A stretch of 64,000 nt of DNA from Candidatus Limnocylindrales bacterium (GCA_035559535.1 DATMBG010000052.1:1-64000); one strand, 5' to 3'. Positions 1 to 9,091 are shown, numbered from the stretch's first letter. Made by a program: numbers and translations. The notes: a model not told the origin generated them from the sequence alone.

Positions 1-144
1 GCGGGAAGCCCGCCTCAAGATGAGATCTCCCAATCCGCAAGGATTCTGAAGACCCCTGGAAGAAGACCAGGTAGATAGGTCGGAGGTGTAAGCCGGGTAA
101 CCGGTTGAGCCCACCGATCCTAATCGGTCGTGAGACTTGACCTC
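1..144 (+). rRNA. 23S ribosomal RNA, 3' end (partial)
   Basis: The first 144 bases match the conserved 3' end of bacterial 23S rRNA: the GAAGACC / GATAGG / GGTGTAAG helix region, then CCGATCCTAATCGGTCG and GTGAGACTTGACC, the usual last helix and terminus. The gene runs in from the left edge. No 5S rRNA sequence can be found between this end and the terminator at about 192, so 5S is not in its usual place here. The exact 3' end could be off by a few bases. Confidence 0.93.
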
Positions 145-191
145 TCAATAAAAAGAAGGGAGTTGATTACTCCAAACCTAACCTGTTTTTT

Positions 192-223
192 AGACCTCCC
201 AGGTTTTAAAACCCGGGAGGTCT
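192..223. terminator. Bidirectional terminator hairpin after 23S rRNA
   Basis: AGACCTCCC at 192-200 pairs with GGGAGGTCT at 215-223. The inner GGTTTT/AAAACC pairs extend the stem past one A-C mismatch. A T-run precedes it (186-191) and a T-rich stretch follows, so it can end both the rRNA transcript and the convergent aldehyde dehydrogenase transcript. Confidence 0.85.
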
Positions 224-262
224 TAATTTAAAATAACCTCTTCACTTTATCCTCTCTTCTCC

Positions 263-1744
263 TCACACATCAATCTGAGCCTTCTGCAACTTTCCACTGT
301 AATCTATATAAACCGTCTTCCATTCTGTAAATACATCCAAAACATGTCCCCCTTCCCGATGGCCATTACCGGTCTGCCTGGTTCCTCCGAAGGGTAAATG
401 AACTTCCGCACCAATGGTGGAGGAGTTTACATAGGTAATCCCTGTATAAATATCTCGGATGGCAACAAAAGCTTTATTAATATCTTGCGTGTAAATCGCG
501 GAGGAAAGGCCGTATTTGCTGTTGTTAACAATATCAATGGCCTCTTCCAAACTTTCAGCAGGAATAATGGCCGGGCAGGGACCAAAAATCTCTTCCTGGG
601 CAATCCGGGACTGAGGTTTTACCTCTGCAAAAACCGTCGGAAGATAAAAATAACCCTTGGCACATTCCCCCTCTTTATAGATTTCTCCCCCTGTGAGAAT
701 TTGAATCCCTTCCTCGCGGGCAATCTGGGTATACCGATGGATTCGCTTCAATTGTTGTTCATTAATGACCGGACCTACATCGGTATTGGGGTCTAATCCG
801 TTTCCCAACTTTAACTTTTTAACCTGGGTTACGAACCTGTCGGTAAATTCCTGAAGGACTTTTTTATGAACGATCAGACGACTGGCTGCCGTACAACGTT
901 GTCCGGTTGTTCCAAAGGCTCCCCAGATAGCTCCTTCCACCGCCAGATCCAGGTTAGCATCATCCATGACGATAATCGCATTCTTGCCTCCCATCTCCAA
1001 AGAAACCCGCTTATAGCTTTCGGCGCACTTTAAAGCCACTTCTCGTCCTACTTCACTGGAACCTGTGAAGGAAACGAGATCTACACCAGGATGGGTTACC
1101 AGGGCGGCCCCTGCTTCTTCTCCAAATCCGTGAACTAAATTCAAGACCCCTTTAGGTAAGCCGGATTCAACCAATATCTCCACAAACTTGGTCGCCATAA
1201 GGGGAGTATCCTCGGCAGGTTTGAAGACCACCGTATTCCCACAAACAAGGGCCGGTATCAATTTCCAGGAAGGAATAGCCAGAGGGAAATTCCAGGGTGT
1301 AATGGCAGCTACGACTCCAACCGGCATGCGAATAGACATGGCAAACTTGTTGGGTAATTCCGAAGGTGTCGTCTCCCCAAACATCCTTCTTCCTTCACCG
1401 GCAATGTAATAGGTCATATCAATGGCTTCCTGAACATCTCCCCGGGCTTCTTTAAGAACTTTTCCCATTTCTCGGGTCATGAGTTGGGCAAGCTCTTCTT
1501 TTCTCTGAACCAGCTTTTCTGCAGCCCGAAACATGATCTCAGCCCGTTTGGGGGCCGGTACTTTCCGCCATGAATCAAAACTGGCTCTGGCCGCTTCTAC
1601 AGCGGAAGCTACATCTTTCTCGGTAGATCTGGGAAATAATCCTAAAACCTCTTCGGTATTTGCTGGGTTAATATCCTCAAAAGTTTGCCCGGATTGAGCA
1701 TCTACCCACTGGCCGTTTATGTAATTTTTATAAACTTGCGGCAT
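263..1744 (-). CDS. NAD(P)-dependent aldehyde dehydrogenase
   Basis: Oxidises an aldehyde to the carboxylic acid with NAD(P)+, in the cytoplasm. At 493 residues it is full length for the ALDH superfamily. Visible motifs are the oxyanion Asn in PWNFP (Asn152), the nucleotide-fold FTGSSEVG near 227, the general base Glu250 in LEMGGKN, and the catalytic Cys284 in GQRCTA. The start is supported by GGGAGG six bases upstream of the ATG. The gene is convergent with the rRNA and shares its terminator. The substrate cannot be read from sequence; the family also covers semialdehyde and betaine-aldehyde enzymes. No operon partner is evident: the next gene lies about 150 bases upstream on the same strand. 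Confidence 0.93.
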   Translation of the reverse strand: MPQVYKNYINGQWVDAQSGQTFEDINPANTEEVLGLFPRSTEKDVASAVEAARASFDSWRKVPAPKRAEIMFRAAEKLVQRKEELAQLMTREMGKVLKEARGDVQEAIDMTYYIAGEGRRMFGETTPSELPNKFAMSIRMPVGVVAAITPWNFPLAIPSWKLIPALVCGNTVVFKPAEDTPLMATKFVEILVESGLPKGVLNLVHGFGEEAGAALVTHPGVDLVSFTGSSEVGREVALKCAESYKRVSLEMGGKNAIIVMDDANLDLAVEGAIWGAFGTTGQRCTAASRLIVHKKVLQEFTDRFVTQVKKLKLGNGLDPNTDVGPVINEQQLKRIHRYTQIAREEGIQILTGGEIYKEGECAKGYFYLPTVFAEVKPQSRIAQEEIFGPCPAIIPAESLEEAIDIVNNSKYGLSSAIYTQDINKAFVAIRDIYTGITYVNSSTIGAEVHLPFGGTRQTGNGHREGGHVLDVFTEWKTVYIDYSGKLQKAQIDV

Positions 1745-1898
1745 AAAAAACCTCCCATTTTTCTTTTAAGTCGGTCCTATAGATAAAGGTTCTATAAAGG
1801 TTTCTATACTTAGAAATTAGGACAAACTCTTCCCTAAATCAAGGAACCTTCTTCCATGGTCCGGATTTTGGGATGAAGGAGAGGCTGGACAAATGTTG

Positions 1899-2504
1899 TT
1901 AAGGAACCGGGGATAGATGAGCCAGGTAATAAGCCAGAGCTTCGATTTCCTCATCAGATAAGGGTTGTGCGGCCTCTGTCATACTTCCGTCAATGTCGGC
2001 ACTGGTTTGATCTTTGAATCCACGCAGTTGTTTTAAAAGATAAGCATAAGGTTGCCCTGTGAGGCGTGGAATATGATCCCGCCCTGCTAATCCAGGCCCA
2101 TGGCAGAATGCACAGCGATGTTTCTCTAAAGCTTGTTTGCCTGCCGCCATTTTTTGAGGATCAGGTTCTCCACCGTGGGTGGAGACCGGTTTTTGTGCTG
2201 CAAAGTAGGCAGCGATGTCTTGAATATCTTTATCACTGAGGTTTGCGGCAAACGGTGACATTAAAGGATTCCTACGACGTCCCTCCCGGAACTGGATGAG
2301 TTGATTGTAAAGATAGAGTTGTGGCTGACCGGCCAGCGAGGGAACCTCCGGAGCGATAGAGTTGCCGTCTAAGCCATGACAGGGTGCACAAACTTCAATC
2401 TTCCGTCTCCCGGCCTCCAAATCTGCTGCTTTACCCCCAACCGGAATGATCAACCCTGATAACATACCCATCCCTATTATTACGAAACTAAAAATTCCTT
2501 TCAT
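1899..2504 (-). CDS. Periplasmic dihaem cytochrome c (c4-like)
   Basis: Small electron carrier of 201 residues. A hydrophobic signal peptide (about 1-26) sends it to the periplasm. Two haem-binding motifs are visible, CAPCH at 39-43 and CAFCH at 131-135, one per half. Each is followed by a likely axial methionine (NPLMSP near 82 and GSMTE near 174). Two-fold duplication with this spacing is typical of the cytochrome c4/c553 family, which hands electrons to terminal oxidases. AGAGG sits just before the ATG. It lies downstream of the sorbosone-dehydrogenase-like gene on the same strand, so it is a plausible electron acceptor for that enzyme (inference). Confidence 0.9.
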   Translation of the reverse strand: MKGIFSFVIIGMGMLSGLIIPVGGKAADLEAGRRKIEVCAPCHGLDGNSIAPEVPSLAGQPQLYLYNQLIQFREGRRRNPLMSPFAANLSDKDIQDIAAYFAAQKPVSTHGGEPDPQKMAAGKQALEKHRCAFCHGPGLAGRDHIPRLTGQPYAYLLKQLRGFKDQTSADIDGSMTEAAQPLSDEEIEALAYYLAHLSPVP

Positions 2505-2529
2505 TTAACCTCTGGGTTAACCCCCCCTT

Positions 2530-2571
2530 GCAAATCCAGATATCCCTGCGAAAGGGGATACCTGGATTTGC
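2530..2571 (-). promoter_or_regulatory. Intercistronic hairpin between sugar dehydrogenase and cytochrome c genes
   Basis: GCAAATCCAG at 2530-2539 pairs perfectly with CTGGATTTGC at 2562-2571, and ATCCC/GGGGAT inside lengthens the stem. No T-tract follows, so it looks more like an mRNA-stability or processing element than a strong terminator. It would allow unequal expression of the two genes. Confidence 0.5.
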
Positions 2572-2582
2572 TTCTCAAAGAC

Positions 2583-3965
2583 CTAGCGTTGATAGGTAAT
2601 ACGATAGAGAACCCCATTCCAGTCATCAGATACCAGGAGAGATCCATCTGGCATGACCTGTACATCGACCGGTCGACCCCAGAATTCCTCACCCTGTAAC
2701 CAACCTTCGGCAAAAACTTCATAACCCGGCGGCTGTCCTGGAGTCAGAGTGACCTGCATCAGCTTGAAACCTGTCTTCTGGGTACGGTTCCATGAGCCGT
2801 GTAAGGCCATAATGATGCGATTCTTGTACTCTGAAGGGAACATATTGCCGGTATAGAATCGCATCCCCAATGCAGCTACATGGGGTCCAAGCTTGAGGAT
2901 GGGAGGTGTGAATTCACTGCAGGAATGCCCTTTCCCGAACTCCGGATCCAGCACATCACCCTGATGACAATACGGATATCCAAAGTGGAGTCCGATGCGG
3001 GGTGCATAGTTCAGTTCATCATTGGGCAAATCATCCCCCAACCAGTCACGACCGTTATCGGTGAAATATAACTCTTTGGTAACTGGATGCCAATCCATCC
3101 CTACGCTATTGCGGACCCCACTGGCAAAGACTTCATAACCACTCCCATCGGTGTTGACCCGTACAATACGGGCATAGGCAGGGGGCGGCTCGCAGATGTT
3201 GCAGGGAGCTCCGATGTTAAAGTAGAGTTTGCCGTCCGGTCCTAAGGCCAGGAACTTCCAGCCATGGGGTTCATCCTTGGGTAGATTGTCTAAAATCACA
3301 ACCGGTGATGGCGGATTATCCAGCCGCTCTTCGATGTTGTCAAAGCGAAGAATACGACTTAATTCGGCGACATACAGGGTGCCATCCTTAAAGGCAACGC
3401 CGTTGGGACGATGAAGCCCTTTGGCAATAACCTTAACCTCGCGACTATTCCCCTTATCTACCACAGCATAAACATTCCCAACCAGGCGGGTACCAACAAA
3501 CACCGTGCCTTTATCGCCGATTGTAATAGAACGGGCGTTCGCTAACCCTTCTGCCCAAATGCTGATCTGGAAGCCGGGGGGTAATTTGATCTTGTCTAAG
3601 GGGATATCTTTGGCCGGTTTGGCAGTGAGCGCAGGGGGGTGAGGTCTCAAGGGGGAATTGGCAAATTCAGGGGGTCGGCCCTGGGTCCCGGGCGGTGGCG
3701 CTCCCGGAGGGGATTGCTGAGCCTGAATCGGCAACTGTATCAGGGCCCATAGCAAAGCCAGGAATGTTACCCTCCTAAGACCATAGGGGATGAAACGATG
3801 CCATAGGCCGGTTATCCGGTTCCCATGCGCAATTGGCTTCTCCCCCTCCGTTAAGTTGCCTCTCTCTGCTCTTTGTCGACTTGAAGCCTGTACGTGCCTG
3901 AAGGGTTGATGATCTCCGTCCGAAGTAGTTTGTAGGAGTTCAGATCTGGTCTGTTTGTTTTCCAT
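2583..3965 (-). CDS. Exported sorbosone dehydrogenase / PQQ sugar dehydrogenase-like beta-propeller protein
   Basis: A 460-residue protein of the glucose/sorbosone dehydrogenase family, which folds as a six-bladed propeller and oxidises sugars or aldose-like compounds in the periplasm. An export segment (VTFLALLWALIQLPIQA, about residues 65-82) is followed by a Pro-rich linker and then the propeller with typical NGVAF, GWKFLALGPDGKLYFN and DWNGVLYR blade signatures. The two close Cys in PCNIC may form a disulfide. The ATG at 3965 is preferred because GGGGAGG lies just upstream. A longer reading (to 4085) would only translate a duplicated promoter sequence. It probably passes electrons to the cytochrome c encoded next. 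PQQ dependence is inferred from the family. Confidence 0.85.
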   Translation of the reverse strand: MENKQTRSELLQTTSDGDHQPFRHVQASSRQRAERGNLTEGEKPIAHGNRITGLWHRFIPYGLRRVTFLALLWALIQLPIQAQQSPPGAPPPGTQGRPPEFANSPLRPHPPALTAKPAKDIPLDKIKLPPGFQISIWAEGLANARSITIGDKGTVFVGTRLVGNVYAVVDKGNSREVKVIAKGLHRPNGVAFKDGTLYVAELSRILRFDNIEERLDNPPSPVVILDNLPKDEPHGWKFLALGPDGKLYFNIGAPCNICEPPPAYARIVRVNTDGSGYEVFASGVRNSVGMDWHPVTKELYFTDNGRDWLGDDLPNDELNYAPRIGLHFGYPYCHQGDVLDPEFGKGHSCSEFTPPILKLGPHVAALGMRFYTGNMFPSEYKNRIIMALHGSWNRTQKTGFKLMQVTLTPGQPPGYEVFAEGWLQGEEFWGRPVDVQVMPDGSLLVSDDWNGVLYRITYQR

Positions 3966-4002
3966 TTGGATACCTCCCCGTAAAATTCTTGGTTTCCCAG
4001 TT

Positions 4003-4060
4003 ACGATAAATTTAAAATTCTTTTTGTCAATTAAGATAAATTTGAAATTCTTTTTGTCAA
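4003..4060 (-). promoter_or_regulatory. Tandemly duplicated sigma70-like promoter
   Basis: A 30-bp unit is repeated head to tail (4001-4030 and 4031-4060) with two mismatches. Read on the minus strand, each copy carries TTGACA, a 16-bp spacer and a -10-like hexamer: TATCTT at 4033-4038 in the upstream copy and TATCGT at 4003-4008 in the downstream copy. Both point at the sugar dehydrogenase gene starting at 3965. Confidence 0.6.
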
Positions 4061-4118
4061 GTTCTTCATCCGGTAAGTTCTTCACTTATCAAAGAAGCCT
4101 TCTTTCATGATAAAAAGC

Positions 4119-4147
4119 TTGACAAGTAGTTGGAAAGAGATTAGAAC
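4119..4147 (+). promoter_or_regulatory. Predicted sigma70 promoter of tubulin-like gene
   Basis: TTGACA at 4119-4124, a 17-bp spacer, then TAGAAC at 4142-4147 (four of six matches to TATAAT), 54 bases before the ATG at 4201. It runs back to back with the duplicated promoter serving the opposite strand. Confidence 0.5.
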
Positions 4148-4200
4148 GTGTAGGATTTATTAAGTACAAGAAATGGCTTTCATTTTTTTTATAGAGGGAG

Positions 4201-5649
4201 ATGGATATGAAACAAGAATCTCAAGGTTTAGAGATTAGTGTGGTAGGACTTGGACAGTGCGGGGGAAACATCGCCGCTGAATTTTACAAGAGAGGATATA
4301 ATGCCGTAGCGCTCAATACCTCCTATACCGATCTAAGGGCTTTGGAAGCCCTACCCGAGGAGAACAAAGTTTATATCGGTGTAGACGGCAGGAATGGCGC
4401 CGGTAAAGATATATCCCTCGGAAAACGAAGCATTCAGATAAATCAGAACAAGATTCTAAGTGTCATACAGAGATTACTCTCCGGAGCCGATGTTCTCCTG
4501 TTAACCGCAGGTCTGGGTGGAGGTACAGGGAGTAATCTTTCGGAGTTAGCGACCGTTTTAGAACCTTTAAAAGTTTTAACCTCTGCTCTGGTTACCATTC
4601 CTACATCCGGTGAGAGTAGTATTACCAAGGTAAATGCCGTTAAATCGTTGAATAACCTTTTGAGTGCTAACCTGGGGAGTATCATTCTGGTAGATAATCA
4701 GAAAATATTGGAGCAATCTCCTCATATCAGTCTTGCTTCCTTCTATTCACGGGCTAACGCCACCATTGCCGAAGTTTTTAATATTTTTAACACGATTAAT
4801 GAAGAAGCCGATGCCATTAGCATTCGAAGCTTTGATAGTGAAGATTTTAAAAAGGTATTTCTCTCCAGTGGTTTTGTAACCTTTGGATATACCACCCTCC
4901 CTTCCCAGGAGCCTTTGACCAGTCAGGTTTTGGTGGAAAAAATGAGCGAACTCTGGGACTCTGGCGGTATTTTTGCCTCTGGATTTGATTTTTCGGCTGC
5001 TGCTATTTCTGCCGTAATTCTCTTTGCTCCTAAACAAATCCTCACGAAAAGCTCTGCCGATGTTTTTGAGAAATTTACCCATGCTATTAAGGAGATTACC
5101 TCCGGTTCTGCCGTTTACACAGGAATTTATCAGTATACCAAAGAGGACAAACCCATTAAGCTTTATGCCATGCTGGGGAAATTACCTATTCCATCCCGGG
5201 TGAAAGAGTTGTTATCCCAGGCTTTAGATGAGGGTAAGCAACTCTCTCAAAAGGTAAAGTTAGAAATACCTAAGCTGGATTTAAGCGGATTAGAAGGGGT
5301 TGAGTTATTCAGCAGTGCTTCAATGGTAGAGCCTATTTCTGCAAAACCTGAATCCAAGAGAAGATCTGAAGCTGAACGCCGGATGTTGGATTATGACAAG
5401 GTTATTCAATACTTGAAAAAAGAAACCCAACCCCAGAGAAGAAATGAAATTCTCCAACTGGTCCTTGAAGATTATAATAGCGAAGATCCCGATATACGAA
5501 GAAAAGTTATTGAAACTTTAGGGGAAATAGGAGATCCCAGTGTTCGAGCCGTTATCCTGAAGGCCCTGGGTGACAGGGATAAGGCCGTTCAACGAGCTGC
5601 TGCCAGGGCTTTAGAGAAGATTTCGGGCGAAAAGCCGGAGAAAGAATAA
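4201..5649 (+). CDS. Tubulin/FtsZ-like GTPase fused to C-terminal HEAT repeats
   Basis: A 482-residue protein with a tubulin/FtsZ GTPase core. Seen directly: a T1-type loop GLGQCGGNI at 17-24, the tubulin signature GLGGGTGSN at 104-112, and a T7-like segment with Asp212 and Asp215 (FDSEDF) where FtsZ has its catalytic NxDxxD. The Asn is replaced. It is therefore not the cell-division FtsZ, whose usual C-terminal peptide and GGGTGTG motif are absent. After a charged linker (about 375-400) the last 80 residues form two or three HEAT-like helical repeats (DPDIRRKVIETLGEIGDPSV). AGGGAG lies directly against the first ATG, so the ATG at 4207 may be the real start. No partner gene is adjacent. Role unknown; GTP-dependent polymer formation with HEAT-mediated binding is an inference. 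Confidence 0.8.
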   Translation: MDMKQESQGLEISVVGLGQCGGNIAAEFYKRGYNAVALNTSYTDLRALEALPEENKVYIGVDGRNGAGKDISLGKRSIQINQNKILSVIQRLLSGADVLLLTAGLGGGTGSNLSELATVLEPLKVLTSALVTIPTSGESSITKVNAVKSLNNLLSANLGSIILVDNQKILEQSPHISLASFYSRANATIAEVFNIFNTINEEADAISIRSFDSEDFKKVFLSSGFVTFGYTTLPSQEPLTSQVLVEKMSELWDSGGIFASGFDFSAAAISAVILFAPKQILTKSSADVFEKFTHAIKEITSGSAVYTGIYQYTKEDKPIKLYAMLGKLPIPSRVKELLSQALDEGKQLSQKVKLEIPKLDLSGLEGVELFSSASMVEPISAKPESKRRSEAERRMLDYDKVIQYLKKETQPQRRNEILQLVLEDYNSEDPDIRRKVIETLGEIGDPSVRAVILKALGDRDKAVQRAAARALEKISGEKPEKE

Positions 5650-5657
5650 AATTCAAG

Positions 5658-5687
5658 AGAAGGACGGTTTGAATCGTTCTTTCTTTA
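5658..5687 (+). terminator. Rho-independent terminator after tubulin-like gene
   Basis: AAGGACG at 5660-5666 pairs (one G-U) with CGTTCTT at 5675-5681 around a GTTTGAAT loop. A T-rich tail follows. It sits nine bases after the stop codon. Confidence 0.65.
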
Positions 5688-5720
5688 GAGGTTGTAACGT
5701 AACTTGCTGATCTACGCTTC

Positions 5721-5747
5721 GTAGGGCGAAACGTAGTTTCGCCCTAT
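5721..5747. repeat. Palindromic repeat, GTAGGG...CCCTA(C/T) family
   Basis: TAGGGCGAAAC at 5722-5732 pairs perfectly with GTTTCGCCCTA at 5736-5746 around a 3-base loop. It is a shortened member of the fixed-end palindrome family also seen at 15714, 18960, 58193 and 59643. Confidence 0.7.
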
Positions 5748-5776
5748 CTTTCAGGCAAGGATTTGAATATCCTCTG

Positions 5777-7525
5777 CTAAGGTATCTTGAGTTTTTGTCC
5801 GGTATAAATCACCATGCCTTTTAATTGGTTAATTTCGGCAAGGGTATCTACTTCAACTTTGTAAAGATTGGCAATCCGCCAGAGAGTCTCTCCTTCTTTT
5901 ACAATATGGATGCGACCCTCGCTTTGCCGGACGGGCAGGCCGGTCTCTACGGTTACAGGGGAAGAAGAAGATACCAATTCACCAGGGAGAGATGGCTGGA
6001 TAAAAGACTTACTCTCCCGGCTGGTTTGGCGGACCGGAAATAGTTTATTGGAACGAAGCCCTTTGGCAGAAGCTTCTGGATTTTTAAGGGAGGCTTCATT
6101 TTCATTTTTGTCAGGGCGGGATGAACGGAATCGCTCAAAATAACTTATGACACTTTGATAAAGGGCTTCTGCAATCCGATCCTGCATAACCGGATTTATC
6201 AAAAGCTGCTCTTCATAGGGATTGCTGATATAAAGGGCTTCTACCAAAACAGAAGGAATACTGGGTATTCTAAGGACCGCAAAGTTGGCCCTTTTTAACC
6301 CCTCATTACGAACCTTTAAGAAGGGAACGGCTTTATCTAAAGTCAACTCACCAAATGCAAGACTTCGGATTAAAGACTCCCCTCCGATAGATTTCTCAGA
6401 TAAAATTCTGTTAATTTCTGGATCCTCTTGATTGAAAACAACCCCACCCATATGATCCGATGCATTTTCTCTCTGGGCAAGGAGTTTAGCCGCTTCGTCT
6501 GTAGCCTCTTCCGACAGGCAATAAACCGAAAAGCCATTCATACTCGTGTCGTAATTGGCATTTACATGGATACTCAGAAATAGATCGGCATCGTGTTCTC
6601 TGGCGATTTGAGTTCGTCGTCCGAGAGATAAAAAATAATCTCTATCTCGGGTCAGGTAGGCTTTAATATCCCTGGTTTGATCCAGCCAATATTTCAACTT
6701 TTTAGCGATATTCAAAACAATATGCTTTTCCATGGAGCCATTTCGACCGATGGCCCCTGAATCACTTCCGCCGTGTCCTGGGTCGATCACGACAACTTTA
6801 TAATTCTGTCGGTCTCTATTTCGGGTTATTTGAGGTGGTTTTTTAAATTCAACCTCCTTTTCCTTGGGATGGAAAATATTGACCATAAGACGGTCTGGTT
6901 GATCATTGGTCTTTTCAATGGGAGATACTTTAAATTCCGGCCGGGATTGAACTAAATCAAAGACGACCTGAAATCGCCCGCTGGTTAAACGCTGAAGTCG
7001 AATGGTTTTAACCGCCCTATCATAAACTTGAATGGTTTCTTTCTCCTGAATGTATTTACCCCGAGTGAACTCAACGACCAGGCGAGGAGGATCTTCCAGG
7101 GTATAGGTGTGATAAGACCCACTCCTGGGACTTCGATTTAAATTAACCACTACCTGAGTCTGGTCGGGGGCCAGCCAGTATTCGACACCGGTGATAAGGA
7201 TCGGTTCTTCATTTATAACCGGATAAGAACGATCGGTTGAATCCCCTGTCTCGAACTCCTTTGCATAAGTTTCTGCCCCTGATTCTTTAGAAACCTCTGA
7301 AGGGGAAGGAATCCGAGAATCCAACCTTGCCGGAGAGTCTTCTGTTATCTGGGGGGTTATATAGGAATTGGTTTTTTCGGTTACAGCGGGTTTTTCCAAA
7401 GCCAAAACCGGCTTGTATTCCTTCATAAGGAGAGCTGACGGAGAAGAAGTGGAATGATAACGAGAATTTAAGAATAAGAATAAACCACCTGAGATAAGCA
7501 ATAACCAAAAGATGCGCCTTTTCAT
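5777..7525 (-). CDS. amiC: N-acetylmuramoyl-L-alanine amidase with AMIN and LysM domains
   Basis: Cleaves the amide bond between MurNAc and the stem peptide during cell separation and wall turnover, in the periplasm. In order: an N-terminal membrane/signal segment (FWLLLISGGLFLFLNS), an AMIN domain (about 105-215), a zinc Amidase_3 domain beginning with VVVIDPGHGG near 250 (zinc His), with LSIHVNA and VLVEALYISN further on, a Ser/Pro-rich linker, and a C-terminal LysM (EGETLWRIANLY...). AGGAAAGG lies five to six bases before the ATG at 7525. An ATG at 7543 overlaps this ribosome-binding site and is less likely. At about 582 residues it is longer than E. coli AmiC because of the linker and LysM. 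Confidence 0.9.
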   Translation of the reverse strand: MKRRIFWLLLISGGLFLFLNSRYHSTSSPSALLMKEYKPVLALEKPAVTEKTNSYITPQITEDSPARLDSRIPSPSEVSKESGAETYAKEFETGDSTDRSYPVINEEPILITGVEYWLAPDQTQVVVNLNRSPRSGSYHTYTLEDPPRLVVEFTRGKYIQEKETIQVYDRAVKTIRLQRLTSGRFQVVFDLVQSRPEFKVSPIEKTNDQPDRLMVNIFHPKEKEVEFKKPPQITRNRDRQNYKVVVIDPGHGGSDSGAIGRNGSMEKHIVLNIAKKLKYWLDQTRDIKAYLTRDRDYFLSLGRRTQIAREHDADLFLSIHVNANYDTSMNGFSVYCLSEEATDEAAKLLAQRENASDHMGGVVFNQEDPEINRILSEKSIGGESLIRSLAFGELTLDKAVPFLKVRNEGLKRANFAVLRIPSIPSVLVEALYISNPYEEQLLINPVMQDRIAEALYQSVISYFERFRSSRPDKNENEASLKNPEASAKGLRSNKLFPVRQTSRESKSFIQPSLPGELVSSSSPVTVETGLPVRQSEGRIHIVKEGETLWRIANLYKVEVDTLAEINQLKGMVIYTGQKLKIP

Positions 7526-7662
7526 AGCTAACCTTTCCTCCACAACCTGTTGAGATTCGGTGAATCAGATCAACTGCTTGCCATTACCATAACCACGGGC
7601 AGATGTCAAGGACTTTTCTCTTTCTTTCGGACAAAAATTGTAAGATATCCCGAAGTCCCCGG

Positions 7663-9057
7663 CTAATCCAATCCAAATACTTGCCCGGTTACACCGTCGA
7701 CCTCCCGCTTTTTCAGCCTGCCTGCCACATACAATCCTTCTAAGATGGCTTCGGTTACCGAGGCTATCACCTCATCAACCTCCTTTAATCCCTGATCCTG
7801 AATATATCGGTCAACCAGCTTTTTTAATTCAGGTTCCGAATCCAGTTGTTGAACATATTCAGCGCCGACCATGTTGGGGGAAACACGAAAATTGCCAATA
7901 GATAGGGTTTCCCAATTATATTTGGCAAAGTGCCGCGTACAGATTTTTAGGATAGCCTGCCTGCATAGCTCATCGATGATTTGATCTTTGCTTTTAGATG
8001 CCATATAGGTCAGTTCCAGCTTTGGATACATAGAAGCCCGAATGGCATTCAAATCCGAAATCCGTGGAACAGGGGGAACATTTTTTAGATCGAATCGCTC
8101 TTCGGCCTGGCTGATCAGGTTTTCGTAATTATCGATGGTCATCCGTACGCTGGTCCCTTTGACCTGATCCACATCGGGATGGTTCCTCGCCTCCAGGGTA
8201 ATCTGTACGATGATTTCCTGCATAAAGACAGGTACGATAGGTTGAGAATCTCGATTACTAAAGGCTTCCTGAACCATAATCTCGCGCTCTTCTTCAAGGG
8301 TGCGTGGATAGTGGGTATAGATACCACTACCAAACCGGTCCAGGAGGGGTTCGACGATTTTACCGGCTGTGGTGTAGTCCACCGGATTGGCCGTTGCAAC
8401 CAAGAGCAAGTCTACGGGAAACTCTATGGGATAGCCTTTAGCCACTACGATTCCTTCTTCCATTAAGTTAAAAAGAGAAACCTGGGTCTTAGGAGCTAAA
8501 TCCGGAAGCTCATCGATGTAGAGAATTCCATTATTGGCCTGAAGGGCCTTACCCGGAGAGAAGGTAGCAGGATCAATGAGATAACGTCCTTCGGCTACTT
8601 TGATGGGATCAATATCTCCGATGATTTCAGAACTTGAAATATCTGTGGTGGAGAGAATCTGGCGAAAACGCTCTCGTCCGGTAATCCACCGAATTTTAGC
8701 CTCTTTTCCTTTCTCGGCAATGAGCGTTTTGCAGAAATGACACAGGGGATGAAGGGGATTATCATTGATGGGGCAGCCTTCCAGTACGGGAATTTCATTT
8801 AATAAAGAGGACAACTGGCGGGCTATTTTAGATTTTGCCTGACCTCGTTCTCCGATCAACAAGACATGATGACCCGAACGAAGGGCATTATAAAGCTGGG
8901 GAATAACCGTATCGCTATAACCGATGAGTCCTTCAAAAACAGGCTCTCCGGCTCTTAATTTCCTCCGTAAATTGGTTCTGATCTGTTCGATCACCCTAGG
9001 TCTTTTATAGTCTTGGGCTATTAAATCACCCAAAGTCTTTATTTCAGCGTGAATCAT
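7663..9057 (-). CDS. MoxR/magnesium-chelatase-type AAA+ ATPase
   Basis: A cytoplasmic AAA+ ATPase of about 464 residues. Walker A is GERGQAKS, Walker B is GILYIDELPDL, and a sensor-type VATANPVDY follows, as in the MoxR/ChlI clade. These ATPases act as chaperones that remodel or activate partner proteins. It follows MeaB closely. A TTG start at 9099 would overlap the meaB stop codon, while the ATG at 9057 lies about 35 bases behind it. Translational coupling with the B12-mutase chaperone gene is possible in either case. No VWA-domain partner, the usual companion of MoxR proteins, is visible here. The substrate is unknown. Confidence 0.82.
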   Translation of the reverse strand: MIHAEIKTLGDLIAQDYKRPRVIEQIRTNLRRKLRAGEPVFEGLIGYSDTVIPQLYNALRSGHHVLLIGERGQAKSKIARQLSSLLNEIPVLEGCPINDNPLHPLCHFCKTLIAEKGKEAKIRWITGRERFRQILSTTDISSSEIIGDIDPIKVAEGRYLIDPATFSPGKALQANNGILYIDELPDLAPKTQVSLFNLMEEGIVVAKGYPIEFPVDLLLVATANPVDYTTAGKIVEPLLDRFGSGIYTHYPRTLEEEREIMVQEAFSNRDSQPIVPVFMQEIIVQITLEARNHPDVDQVKGTSVRMTIDNYENLISQAEERFDLKNVPPVPRISDLNAIRASMYPKLELTYMASKSKDQIIDELCRQAILKICTRHFAKYNWETLSIGNFRVSPNMVGAEYVQQLDSEPELKKLVDRYIQDQGLKEVDEVIASVTEAILEGLYVAGRLKKREVDGVTGQVFGLD

Positions 9058-9091
9058 ATAAGGAAATTGAGGGTTATAAAAATAAAAAGGG

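Noticed and set aside
145-262. Degenerate 5S rRNA behind 23S
   Set aside because: No 5S helices or conserved loop sequences are visible, and the terminator follows within 50 bases.
398-796. 132-residue open frame antisense to the aldehyde dehydrogenase gene
   Set aside because: It lies wholly inside a well-supported gene and looks like a shadow frame.
4201-5649. Cell-division FtsZ
   Set aside because: The signature is GGGTGSN rather than GGGTGTG, the T7 Asn is missing, and HEAT repeats replace the FtsA/ZipA-binding tail.
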